Shown here piece after piece: positions 20,689-31,314 of a stretch of 64,000 bases of DNA. Origin of the DNA: Paraphaeosphaeria minitans (Eukaryota > Ascomycota > Dothideomycetes > Pleosporales > Didymosphaeriaceae). How positions within the stretch are numbered: position 1 is the first letter of the stretch; each line of letters starts with the position of its first letter. Below the pieces are notes generated by a model. That model saw nothing but the letters and a program-made list of their open reading frames with translations. It searched no databases and had not been told where the DNA came from. Both the position numbers and the translations under genes were made by a program. The stretch is taken from contig WJXW01000014.1 in assembly GCA_015832175.1 (NCBI GenBank), positions 248,001 to 312,000 on the forward strand, in the 5' to 3' direction.

Positions 20689-21062
20689 ATTCTCGAACAG
20701 AGTGACAGGGTGGGAATACTGCATTCTTGATCAGCCTGACTGGATGGAAATACTGCGTCCTCGAACAGCCCAGCAGGACAGAAACACTGCATGCTCGAAC
20801 AGCCTGACAGGATATATCTAGGTAACAGAATGACAGGATGGAAATATTGAATCCTCAAACAGAAGAATACTGCATCCTCAAACAGATAGAAATACTGCAT
20901 CCTCAAACAGATAGAAATACTGCATCCGTAAACAGCCTGACAGGGTAGAAACACTGCATCCTCGAACAGCCTGACAGGGTAGAAACACTGCATCCTCGAA
21001 CAGCCCGACAGGATAGAAACACTGCATCCTCGAACAGCCCGACAGGACAGAAATAACGCATT
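20689..21062. repeat. 34-bp minisatellite, about 12 units, some internally deleted
   Basis: Imperfect tandem units of about 34 bp with core TCGAACAGCCTGACAGG followed by TAGAAACACTGCA. Right-hand units (from about 20925) are nearly identical; left-hand units are more diverged. Three consecutive units near 20850-20920 are shortened to 23-25 bp, each lacking the CTGACAGGG part. On the minus strand the tract stays open for 139 codons. The encoded peptide repeats in shifting frames because 34 is not a multiple of three, so I treat it as non-coding. It sits between the two minus-strand genes at 20081 and 24015. Confidence 0.85.
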
Positions 21063-21237
21063 CATCGCACCGCACCGGATACAACGTCCGCCCATTACTT
21101 ACCCATCCCCCGAGCCCACGTATACCAGCTCCCAACACCCAACAAGCACCCATATACAAAAATGAGAAGAAAAAAAAAAAAAAAAAAAAACCACCACAGG
21201 GCATCCATCGTGCCATCGTAACCCCCATACCCCCTCC

Positions 21238-24015
21238 TCACAACACCTCGTGGAATTTGGAGTCCCGCACCGGACTCCCGCTGTTCCTCGCGTTGACGTC
21301 GGTCGGGAAGCTCGGCGGCGGCGCGAGGCTCTCGTTGAACGTGTCGCGCGCTTCTTCGTACTCGCTCAGCTGCGAGACGTTGCTGTCCTGCGTCGCCGTG
21401 CGCTCCATCGGCCGGCCTCGCGACGAGTCGCCCGACAGCGACGAGACGTCCGAGTGGCGGCGTGCAAGCTCGCGGTTGCTGTTGCTGTTGATGTTGCTGT
21501 TGCTGTTGGGGATGTGGTTCGGGATTGCGGTGCCATCGGTGGCCTCGTGGTGGGGACGAGGGTCGGATTCCGAGTTGCGTAGAGAGGCGCCGCCCGTGAA
21601 GCCGGGCTCGGGCGTGGCCTTTGATCGTCGCTTGAACTTGCTGAAGAGGCCCGTCAGGCGCTTCTTTGGTGGCGAGGTGGGCATAGTTGGAGAGGTTGAA
21701 ACGTCCTCCGTGGCCGTCGAGGGGCGTGCGGCTGTTGCTTCGTCTTCGGTGGCGGATGCGCGGGCTGCCACAGGCTCCTCCGCAGATGTTCGCTCGGCTC
21801 GGGTGGCATCAGGGTAGTGGTCGTCTTCATCGAACAGGGCGCGAGTGGCAACCGGCGAGGCTGCATCTCCTGTCGGAGAAGTGACGGTAGCAGTTGTCAT
21901 TGCCGCTGTGCCCAGTGCTTCTCCATCTGTTGCCACGGGCACATGCTCCGCTGGCGCTTCGCGAGACTTTCGCTTCTGCTCCTTTACTAGTCGCTTCTCT
22001 TCCGCCTTCTTCTCCTTCTCGGCTGCCTTCTCCTGCTTGGCAGCTGCTTTCTCTTCGGCTGCCTTGGCTTTGAGTGCTCTCTTCTCCTCGGCTACACTGT
22101 ATCAGCATTGTATCATGTCTCGGGGGAACACGACTTACCCTTGGAGTTCTTCTCCTCGGTCTTGATATCAGTAGCCCGTTCCTGTTCAATCTGCTGTTGG
22201 CGCTTCTCCTCTGCCAACTCCAGTTTCCGCTCTTCTTCTTCAGCCAACCGCTTCTCCGTCTTCTCGTTAATTTCATCCAGCGTCGGCTGCATCCTGGCTT
22301 GGGCAATCACGTCAATCTCAGACTGGTCCATGTACTTGCCATGGCCAATGTGAACCTTGCCGTGGTTCTCCATGCGGGCCTCGCTGTTTGCCGCCGCTCG
22401 CGCTCGCGCTTTGGCATCCCATTCTTCCACCATGGAAGGAGAGAACTTGCCAGTCTTGTCGTAGACCTGCTTGTCAATGCCAGCCATCTGCAAGGCAACC
22501 TTGCGCTGCGCTGCCTGAATGAGGTAGTTGCGGTCTTGCTCGCGCTTCTTTTCGTCAACCTACAACGGTGTTAGCAGACAGCCTTGAGAAACGTAGCGCA
22601 TCATAGCCTTTGCAGATGGCATACCTGAGCAATACCCTTGTTGAGCTGCGTCATCTGCGCACGTATCCGCCGAGACTGGAATTCGTCGTCGTCTGAATCT
22701 AAATTTCCTCGTTCCGGGTTACTGTTGGCCCGGTTTCTCCCACGACGTATCGACAGCCTGCTCCGTGACTGCTTTTCGTACCCATAGTAACTTCGAAACC
22801 GTGATGCCTCATCCGGGCCAATCTTCGCCAGTCGCTCAGCGGCGAGTTTCTGCGCGGCTTCCTGGATACCAATGTATCGCATGGCCTCCTGCTTGAGGTT
22901 GTCCTCGGCTCTCACGTGGGGCTGCTGTTTCTGAGCGGCGATGGCTCCAGAGTTGGCATGTCCAGCAGACTTGTTCTGCTCTTGCACGTCCATCATCTTC
23001 TTGGCCATGGAAATCGCCGAGGCTCGGAGCGCGTCATTCCGCTTCTTCTCTTCGACTTCCAAGGCCACAGGAGGACGGTCGGTGTACATCTCGCGGGAGA
23101 CTTTGGAGTGTTGGATCCGAGCAGCTTCCATAGCTTCAGATCCTATCCTGTTTGAGTCGGTGACAATGGTAGCTGAGGGTTGTGGTTTCCTCATGGACGC
23201 ACTGTGCGATATTGTGGCCGCACTCAGGGCGTTCCTTGCGGAATTGTGAGCGTCAGGGTACAGCGGCGGCGGAGCAGGGCTCGACTGAGCTCGCTTCCGT
23301 CTCGTCTCTGAGGTGGCGCCCGTAGCTGCGATCAAGGCCTTCTTTCTCCCTTCTTCCGCGTTGCTCCAGTCGGCCTGGGGTCCTAATCCTTTCTTGGCCA
23401 TCGCGATGTTCGCTGCGGAGTATCCGTGAGCAGAAGGTTCAGCTTGCCAAAGGTTCAAGTTTACGCCATCTCTGTGTGCTAGCAAAGCTGCCTTGGAACC
23501 TGCCGCGCTGGCCGTGGGCTGCCATAGTGGGTCCATCTTGTAATTGTTCGCCAAAAGCGCGGCCTGGCCTGCAGCTGCAGACGTGGGCGTCGCCTTGGGG
23601 TACGACGGGCTCTTGAAGTTGGCGGCGGCTAGGTTTGCGGCTGCGCCGGCAGAGGTTCGCGTGTCGATGCCGTGCGAAGGGAAGCTGGGTAAGTCATGCG
23701 CCTGCGCGTGCTTGAGGCTGGTTGCGGCGCCTGAGGTCACGATGAGCAAACAACGTATGCGCAGCAGACGGGCATCTCACTAGCTGAAGAAAGCTTGCCG
23801 TCGGCTCCAAGCGGGTTGCGGTTCGTCTTGGCCGAATTTGTGCTGTACAGGGCGGCGGCGGACGCATGGTCTTGGAGGGTGGTGTTCTTTGCCTTGTGCA
23901 CGGAAGGGTCGGGACATCGCATATCGGCAGCACCATCTACAGTGCTCCCATGCATGTATGTGGAGGCCTTCAGGGGTGCGCCGGTCGATCCTTTCGGTGG
24001 AGTCTGGGTAGCCAT
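21238..24015 (-). CDS. EIS1: Eisosome protein 1, 871 aa
   Basis: Component of eisosomes, the furrow-like plasma-membrane domains of fungi. Four exons: 24015-23781, 23730-22625, 22559-22139 and 22091-21238. The introns are 50, 65 and 47 nt, all with good donors (GTGAGA, GTATGC, GTAAGT), and the total of 2616 nt is in frame. The N-terminal third has the Eisosome1 family's repeated Ala-rich blocks (SAGAAANLAAANF, SAAAGQAALLANNYK, AAGSKAALLAHRD, YSAANIAMAKKGL). The centre has KFSPSMVEEWDAKA and a long charged coiled coil (EKRLAEEEERKLELAEEKR, then Lys/Ala/Glu repeats). The last 200 residues are Ser/Thr-rich and disordered with a basic patch KKRLTGLFSKFKRRSK. I chose ATG 24015 because the frame extension to 24024 lacks an ATG. 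Confidence 0.92.
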
Positions 24016-24794
24016 GGCAGGCAAGGCAACACCTTTGAGACGGGCGGAATAGGTTTCGCTGGCTCTGCGACCAGCTAAGGGCGATAGGAATTCCGACTAT
24101 GAGGTGTTTCGCGAGGAGAGCGGACGGCCGCGATAGCCTTAGGGGCCGGCGCGTTGATGATATATGATGGCGGTGGTGTAGGACTATGACATCACTGCTG
24201 GCTAGGCTCACGGTCTTCGGTGACGATCGACCTGGGGGATCAGGGCGTTAATCCAACCTCAGCATGTCCCTTATTGGGTGGAAGCGTGCCTATTGCGGCA
24301 CGAAACAGGAGTTCTCGACCGGATGCAGATTCCAGACCCCAAAAGCGGTTGCGCAAGTGCTGGCCCCTGTCCATAGCAAAATTCATCACATATTTTATCT
24401 ACATCTGTCTGATTCTGTACCTCTCAATTTGAGTAGTCTATCTACCAGCAAACCATTTTAGCCTCACACGCTAATCGTTGCCTCGGAGCAAGGCCGGCAG
24501 CACCCTGCTGCATGCATACCGGCCAAGGACAGTCGCCGAGGTGTTACTTACTCGAGGCTTCATACACCGAGCTAACTGATTATCTGTTCAGCCCACGATG
24601 CAGCAAGCATGATGGAGTCATGGAGCGAAGCGCAACTGTTCACAGGAATTCTCCAAACTACATGTGGCTAGCGTGATCGACGTCAGAGTGCGATGGGAGC
24701 AGGAAATGCACGCGACAATATCATCGATCTTTGCTTGGGGCCACTACATACATCTCCCGACACAATCCGTATTTCGCCCGGTGTGTAACCGGAC
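24016..24794. other. Divergent intergenic region, about 780 bp
   Basis: Separates EIS1 (minus) from the phosphatase (plus) and so holds both promoters. No gene or clear element is identified. Confidence 0.5.
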
Positions 24795-25819
24795 ATGTCG
24801 AATACGCAATCACCATTGAAGAGCATACCCAACTTTCGCGATGCCGGAGCATTTGTGAACGAGCAGACGGGGCAGAGGTAGTGTGGCAATTTCCTAGCCT
24901 GGATCGCGTTGACGGGTGTTAGACACGTCAAGACCGGGCTACTGTATCGGGGCGCAAGACCAGGTACAAAAACAACCACTCTGTGGTACGTGGGTACACA
25001 ACTGACTGCGATACAGACGATGCAACAAATGAGGACCGACGAAGACTGGTAGAGGAATACAAGCTAAAAAGCATCATCGACCTTCGTACAAAGTAGGACA
25101 ATCATTGACGTTTCGGTCCCATTACTAACGATGCAAGGACCGAACACATCGAGCAAGCACAGAAACGCGATGCCAAGATCAAGGCTTCGGCTGCAGTGCC
25201 GCAGTCCAAGGACGCTGTCGCAGAGCCCCTGAAGATACCTGGGGTGGCTTATCACGAGATCAACTTCAATGGCTCCTCGTTCTCGTGGATGCTTATCTCC
25301 AAGCTGTCGTGGAGGGAATTCTTCAAGCTGGTTTGGTTGATGGCGACAGGCGACCGGAAGGACGCGATCAAGATCCTTACGCCGCACATGGAAGAGATGG
25401 GCCTCGTCGGCCTGGCCATCGAGTCCGTGGATGTGTGCACGTCCGAAGTGAAGCAGGTGTTCGACGTGCTCGCCAAGGAGGAGAATTGGCCTGTTCTGGT
25501 ACACTGCACGCAAGGGAAAGATAGGACGGGCCTCATTGTTATGCTGCTGCTGTTCCTGCTCCAGGTGGACGAGTCGGCGATTGAAAAAGACTACTTGTTG
25601 TCCGGCCCAGAACTCGAACCAGAGAGAGCAGAGCGCGTGAAAGAGATCCAGAGCATTGGCTTGTCGGAACAGTTCGCGCTGTGCCCACCTGATGTGGTTT
25701 CGACAGTGCATGCACATCTTCAGGAGAAGTACGGCGGGGTAGAGGCGTATCTTCTGTCCACTAGGATCACCAAGGAGCAGATAGCCCGGATCAAGCGCAC
25801 GCTACGGAGCGACATGTGA
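24795..25819 (+). CDS. Tyrosine/serine phosphatase of the Y_phosphatase3 type, 293 aa
   Basis: Four exons: 24795-24877, 24923-24963, 25017-25092 and 25138-25819 (882 nt, in frame). The three introns are 45, 53 and 45 nt. The protein starts MSNTQSPLKSIPNFRDAGAF, with the NFRD motif common at the start of this family. After splicing it gives GLLYRGARP and LKSIIDLRT, the expected strand and helix order. The catalytic loop HCTQGKDRTG is a perfect C-x5-R signature (C190, R196). Such proteins dephosphorylate phosphotyrosine or phosphoinositides; the substrate here is unknown. Reading only the last exon, as a single-frame search would, drops the N-terminal third. It is followed 230 bp downstream by the C9-methyltransferase on the same strand. 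Confidence 0.93.
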
Positions 25820-26050
25820 ACAAAGTACCTCTTATTCAATAGTCTACCTACTTATTTATTGAGACGGTGAACACGCATGCGTGTGGATACGTACCGCGTT
25901 CTTATCGGCTGGCGAGGGGCGGGCAGCTGCACCCTGGCCGGAGCTCGTCCAATTCGCTAAGCCGCTCACACCGTCCCTGCTTGGCGTTTACATTGCACCC
26001 GCCCACTGTTTCGCACGCTGCGTCTTGCAAAATTCCACACCACCAGCAAG

Positions 26051-27736
26051 ATGAGCAGCGGGACGACGTCTGAGGAGACCTTCGAGTGGATCGAGACGCC
26101 GCCGGCGCGCACGCCGATCAAGCCTGAGTTCGACTGCGGCGTGCGGACGACTTCTGTATGTAAATAAGCACGTCACCCTCAAGGGTGCCCCGCGCGCCAT
26201 TGAGCTCCCCCAAGCGGGTTTGTCTGGCTAACAACTGTGCACACAGTACCCGGCCATCGCCAATGCCCCTCTGCCTGCAGACAGCAACGGCCGCGACCAC
26301 TTCTCCAACACGGCCCTGATCTCGGCCCTCGTTGGCGTCCCTGGGTACATCACCTGGAAGCTCGGCGGCGGCCTGAAGACGTGGATCTTCTTCGCGCTGA
26401 TTGTTGACCTGCCTATCCTCGCCGCTTTCTGGATCGTCACGTCTGAGTACGCTCCCCGCAAGAACGAGAAGGCCAAGTTCCCCGGCAAGCCCATCGAGAC
26501 GTACCTCGAGTTCCACAAGAGCGAGGATCGCGAGGCCTATCATGGCAAGAAGATCCCTATGGAGACCTTCTACGAGAAGTACTTCAATGGCGATGTCGAC
26601 TTCAAGGGCGATTGCCTCGACGTCATGGAGCTTCGTCACGACTGGGCCACCTTCCGCTTCACGCTCGGCCTGCTCAAGCACTTCTTGTTTGGCATGATTC
26701 CCGAAATGATCATGCACACGAGATCTCAAGGTACGATTCCCATTTCCAAGACCACCTATCGATCATTTGAGGGTTATGTCTGGAGCAGCAGCTCACTGGC
26801 CCAGATGAGGAGCAGGTCCGAGACCACTACGACCGCGGCGACGACTTCTACGGCTGGTTCCTCGGCCCGCGCATGATCTACACATCCGGTATCATCTCCG
26901 ACATCGAGCGTGAGGAGACCCTCGAGGAGCTCCAGGACAACAAACTGGCTATTGTCTGCGAGAAGATTAATCTACAGAAGGGCGAGAAGATGCTCGACAT
27001 CGGCTGCGGATGGGGCACCCTGACCAGGTTTGCATCTGTACACTACGGTGCCCACGTTACTGGTGTCACTCTTGGTCGCAACCAGACAAAGTGGGGCAAC
27101 AATGGTCTGAGGAAGAACGGCATCGGCGAGGACCAGTCCAACATTCTCTGCATGGACTACCGGGACATCCCCGTCCCCTCAGGCGGCTACAAGAAGATCA
27201 CTTGCCTCGAAATGGCCGAGCACGTTGGTGTACGCCACTTTGCCGGCTTCGCCACTCAGGTCCGCGACATGCTCGACGATGATGGTGTGTTCTTCCTTCA
27301 GATCGCCGGTCTCCGCAAGGAGTGGCAATTCGAGGACTTCACGTGGGGTCTCTTCATGAACAAGTACGTCTTCCCTGGTGCCGATGCCTCCACGCCTCTC
27401 GGCTGGGTCATCGATAAGCTTGAGGGCTCTGGCTTCGAAGTCAAGCAGATCGACACCATCGGCGTGCACTACTCAGCTACCCTCTGGAAATGGTACCGCA
27501 ATTGGATTGGCAACAAGGAGAAGGTCACCGCCAAGTACGGCAACCGCTGGTTCCGCATCTGGGAGTTCTTCTTGGCCTACTCCACCATTGCGTCCCGCCA
27601 GGGTACGGCCACCTGCTTCCAGATTACCCTCGTCAAGAACATCAACTCCACCCACCGTGTTGAGGGTATCAACACCCAATTTGCTCTCTCTGCTGCGCTC
27701 GGGGCCAGCAAGGCCAAGGGCATCAAGGGATTGTAA
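26051..27736 (+). CDS. MTS1: Sphingolipid C9-methyltransferase, 506 aa
   Basis: Adds a methyl group from S-adenosylmethionine to C9 of the sphingoid base of fungal glucosylceramide, at the ER or Golgi membrane. Exons are 26051-26155, 26247-26730 and 26805-27736 (1521 nt, in frame). Two hydrophobic segments near residues 50-95 (ALISALVGVPGYITWKL and WIFFALIVDLPILAAFWIVT) anchor the N-terminus. The cyclopropane-synthase-like methyltransferase core follows, with RDHYDRGDDFYGWFLGPRMI, the SAM-binding glycine loop MLDIGCGWGTLTRF, TGVTLGRNQTKWG and CLEMAEHVGVRHF. The second splice join creates RSQDEEQVRDHY, as expected for the family. The symbol is borrowed from Candida usage; I cannot tell which paralogue this is in species that carry two. 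Confidence 0.93.
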
Positions 27737-28335
27737 ATCCAACGACCGCAACGAATCGGTGACGACTTTTACCACGACTTATACCTACCGCATGGTGGCT
27801 CTGTGTTTACGAGGTTACGTTTTGCATGTGTGATGGGGGATAGGTATGTTGTGCAGGGATCACCAGAGAGGAAGCCAAGCATCGCATATTTCCAGCTCTG
27901 GCTGTGGATACTAGAAGGTGTGCGGTGGCTGATAGCTAGTGATCTGTTTTGCTAGATAATTGTCAAGAATATATCTTCAATCTCAACCTGTTTTGCACTG
28001 GGATATACTCGTGGTGTCCCCATCGTCATGTGGTCAAAGCGCCCGAAGCTCCGGTTATGACGTTGGAGCACAACACCCCTCGACCTCATTGAAAGACGTT
28101 CTTTTCCCCTGACTTTTTAACACAGCTTTACTGGCAAACATTTGGCCTCGAAGATCTAGAATTGATTCTGACCAAACTTCTTCACACGAGTGTCGCGTGA
28201 GCTAGACGCGTCTCCGCACGTCTGCATATACGCCAAGACCCCCAACTTTTGAGTTCACTCGCAACGCAATCCATAGCTCTCTCCAGGTCCAACGACACCA
28301 CTCCATCTCCGCTCTACCCATCGCAAACCGCAGCC
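27737..28335. other. Intergenic, about 600 bp
   Basis: 3' end of the methyltransferase and 5' region of PAM17. A TTTTTAACAC stretch and pyrimidine-rich sequence precede PAM17. No gene is seen. Confidence 0.5.
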
Positions 28336-29159
28336 ATGTTCGCCCCGAGTGCGCTGCGACAAGCGCGCACGTTTACGATCCGTATCCAGCCCGGCTTCAT
28401 CGCACCCTGCGCCTCCGCAACGGCAGCGCCCTTCTCGACCAAGACTAGCACGCGCCCTATGCAACAGCAATGCACACAGCGACCCACGTTCAGGCCGTTC
28501 CCCTTCGCCCTTGCCATTCGCCACGCGACTACAGCCGCTTCGTCTGCTTCAGCCGCCAATGCGACGTCATCCTCCTCCCAGCAGCTCACGTGGAATGACT
28601 TCTTCGCTCTGCGCAAGACTCGCCGCCGCGCCAGTCAAGTCACATCGGGAGTCAGCGCTATCGGCGTTGCCTACGCCGGTCTGCAAGTTTTCATCGGCGG
28701 GGGATACGACGGGCTGCTGGCTACGTCAATAGGGCTTGATCCGATGATCACAACGGGCCTGGCGAGCGCCGCCATGTTGACTGTGGGCTGGCTCGTGGGG
28801 CCGTTCTTCTCAAACGCGTTGTTCAACATGCGGAATCGGGCGATAGCACCTCAGATTACGAAGGCAGGTCTACCTTGTACTGGAAAAGCCCTTTAATGCA
28901 CCCTGGCAGCAGGAGTGACGGCGGAAACGGAATGGAGAGGAAAGCAAACGTATTGAATGAAGGCTAACGTCAACAACAGAAAGAACGCGAATTCTACGAC
29001 CGCATCAAGAAGCACCGCGTCGACCCGACCTCGTCCTCAATGGCGAACCCTGTGCCCGACTACTACGGCGAGAAGATCGGCAGCGTGTCGGACTACCGGA
29101 GGTGGCTGAAGGATCAGCGGGCGTTCAATCTCAAGCGCGGAGAGACGAGGAGAAAGTAA
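28336..29159 (+). CDS. PAM17: Presequence translocase motor subunit PAM17, 235 aa
   Basis: Part of the mitochondrial inner-membrane import motor that couples TIM23 to mtHsp70. Exon 1 is 28336-28863 and exon 2 is 28980-29159. The basic, Ser/Thr-rich N-terminus (MFAPSALRQARTFTIRIQPG) is a presequence. Family landmarks follow: LTWNDFFALRKTRRR, two membrane helices (around GVSAIGVAYAGLQVFIGG and ITTGLASAAMLTVGWLVGPF), FNMRNRAI and the C-terminal PDYYGEKIGSVSDYRRWLKD. The intron has a GC donor (AAG then GCAGGT at 28864) with a normal GCTAAC branch and CAACAG acceptor. No GT in the right phase exists nearby that keeps the conserved sequence. I chose ATG 28336 because it opens the presequence; the frame is open further upstream without ATG support. 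Confidence 0.93.
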
Positions 29160-31314
29160 GTCAGGAGGGCTTGACGCGAATTTCCTTTGTTGCGCGGCAA
29201 TGGCTTATTGCTCGAGTCCGGCATGGAGTGCAGATGCTGTCACGGCTGGGCTCTGAGGTCGATGGGTTTCGCATGGAAGTAAATACACAGCATTGGGGGA
29301 GGAAGGCATCTTTTTTTGTTTTTGCTTTCTCTGCCATGTACCAATAGGATGACAATATGGATGAATGCGCCTCTCCATTCAGCACATCAAACCAACACAT
29401 CTATACTCTACGTCGTCGTGTTCACTCAAGCTCGGGGTTCCTTGCGTGTTCTCACACCATGTCGCCGCCATGATCAGAGTAGATTGATATCTGCATCATG
29501 GGGCTTTTGCCAAGCGCGATGTCAACGGCCGTCCCATATCGCCAATCAGTGGACGGTGCAGAGCTTGACGCAGGCCAAGGATATCATCAAACAGCATGAC
29601 TGGAGACTTGCTGATCAAAGTCTGTGTCTGTCCGTAAGAGACATCGAGTCCAATCAGCAGTAGTTGTTTCTGAACGGTACGTACCGTTAAACATGAAAAG
29701 ATTGCAATCACATGTCATTCGCTACTTAGGTACACCAAATACCTACCGTAGCTCACTGAAACGACGACCACGACGGAATTTGCCAGCCCCAGTAGATTAT
29801 GGAAAGCTCTTACAAACTTCTGGCAGAGACTGATTTAGCCATGAAGCCAAGGGTATGCACACTAGATTATAGCGAGCCAGAGGTGTGGCGCAGACCTCAC
29901 ACCACACTCGCAAGTGTGGCGTGATCTGGAAGGAGCAGCCACAGATGCAACCTCTAAACCGCCCAACCACAACTGCCCTTGTAGACAACACCACAGTCGC
30001 TACAATTCCACCCCGAACGAGGCCTTGCGCCCTCCTGCACCCATTCTTAGCATACGTTTGTGCGGCTGGGCAACGCTGGACAGCCAATCCGACGACGGCG
30101 CGCATCTTGCAAGGGGAAAGAACAGCCACAGATACCAACTATAAAGAACGCCACCATCTCATAGGTACTCCGACCCAGAACCGTTCTTCAAGGACAGACG
30201 AGCGGTCAGCTGCTAGGTCGGTTCGGGAAACGCATCCTACGCTCGGTGCAGTGTTGATGCGATTCTAACGCAAGAATGGGGCTGCTGTCGTGAGGCTCTT
30301 TGGCGCCTCGTCCTCGCGCTGCCTACCTAGGGACCTACCTACCGGAACGAATAACCCAAGATGGGCAGATGGTCGAGGTGGCATGCAGGTACGGTGAAGC
30401 GTTGCAACACGCTGAACCATCAGACTAAGACTAGATACCGCCACATCGCGCCCTCTGCTCTACGTTCACACGGTCGGCAGCATTGGCTCGCAACGCAGCT
30501 GGGTGGTTGACTAACGCAGCGGTAGGGCTGAGCAGCCCAGTGTACCGCAACAATGACTGGCGGTGCCATTCACGCCGGGCGTCAAAGCCGGTCCGACGGC
30601 GCTGACGCTGCGTCTGGCGTATTATGATCTGCGATGGCGCATGGGTAGGTAAAAGGCCGTTTACGATGTGGCTTCTGGCTTCTGGCTTCGAGCACCGCTG
30701 GCACGCATGGAAGCAACGTAGGATTTTATGTTTTTCGGTCTGCGATGCTACCTAGCGTTGGTAGAAAAAGAAAAGACGCTGTGCATGGTAGGGCTGGGAT
30801 GGCCCAGTTCGGACTCGACTCATTGTTGTTGTTCCGCTTGAGACATCTGTGGACAAGCTGGCACCAAGCGCACTTCCATCAACCTCATCGCCCGCGGGAC
30901 TGGTCTACCACGCAGGCTCGAGTACCTACGCAGTCGCATCGCCGAGCACAGCCGCTGGGTGTCTACGCCATCTCACGTTCGCCAGAACATGGTGCGCCAA
31001 GGGTCGTATTGCACTAGAATATCGCACTTGCATGAGGTCCAGCCCACGGGAGACCAGTAGACCAGTACCTAGGTAGCGTGCGGAAGGCTAGCTCGCGGTG
31101 CCTTCACCCCCCCCCCCGCTTCCTCCGCCAGAGTCTGTGCTTCTATCCGTCCTTGGATGCAGGCCTTAACATAGAGACTTAGCTTGACCATTGAGCAACA
31201 ACGTCACGGGTAGGCAAAGTTCTTAAAGACGGTCGTCCAGCGGAGTTGTGCAGGTTACGCTGTGTGTGTTGTTCGCTTGGAGACAAGGACGCCTACCTAT
31301 CGCTATTCATCACA
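29160..31314. other. Long intergenic region, about 2.15 kb
   Basis: No supported gene; frames of up to 127 codons show no domain or splice pairing. Contains many CTACC/TACCTA elements near 29730-29750, 30320-30345 and 31066, and an 11-base C run near 31110. The right end is the promoter and leader of the Zn2Cys6 regulator. Confidence 0.5.
31066..31075. promoter_or_regulatory. TACCTAGGTA palindrome, copy 1
   Basis: A perfect 10-bp palindrome about 240 bp upstream of the ATG of the Zn2Cys6 regulator. It is one of five exact copies in this window, all outside coding sequence. A role as a protein-binding site is inference. Confidence 0.4.

Noticed and set aside
20676..21095. 139-codon minus-strand frame over the minisatellite
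   Set aside because: The peptide repeats only because the DNA repeats, and the 34-bp unit shifts frame each time; there is no start context or domain.
28864..28979. GT donor at 28868 for the PAM17 intron
   Set aside because: It leaves one base in phase 1 and puts exon 2 in the wrong frame; the only usable acceptor is phase 0.
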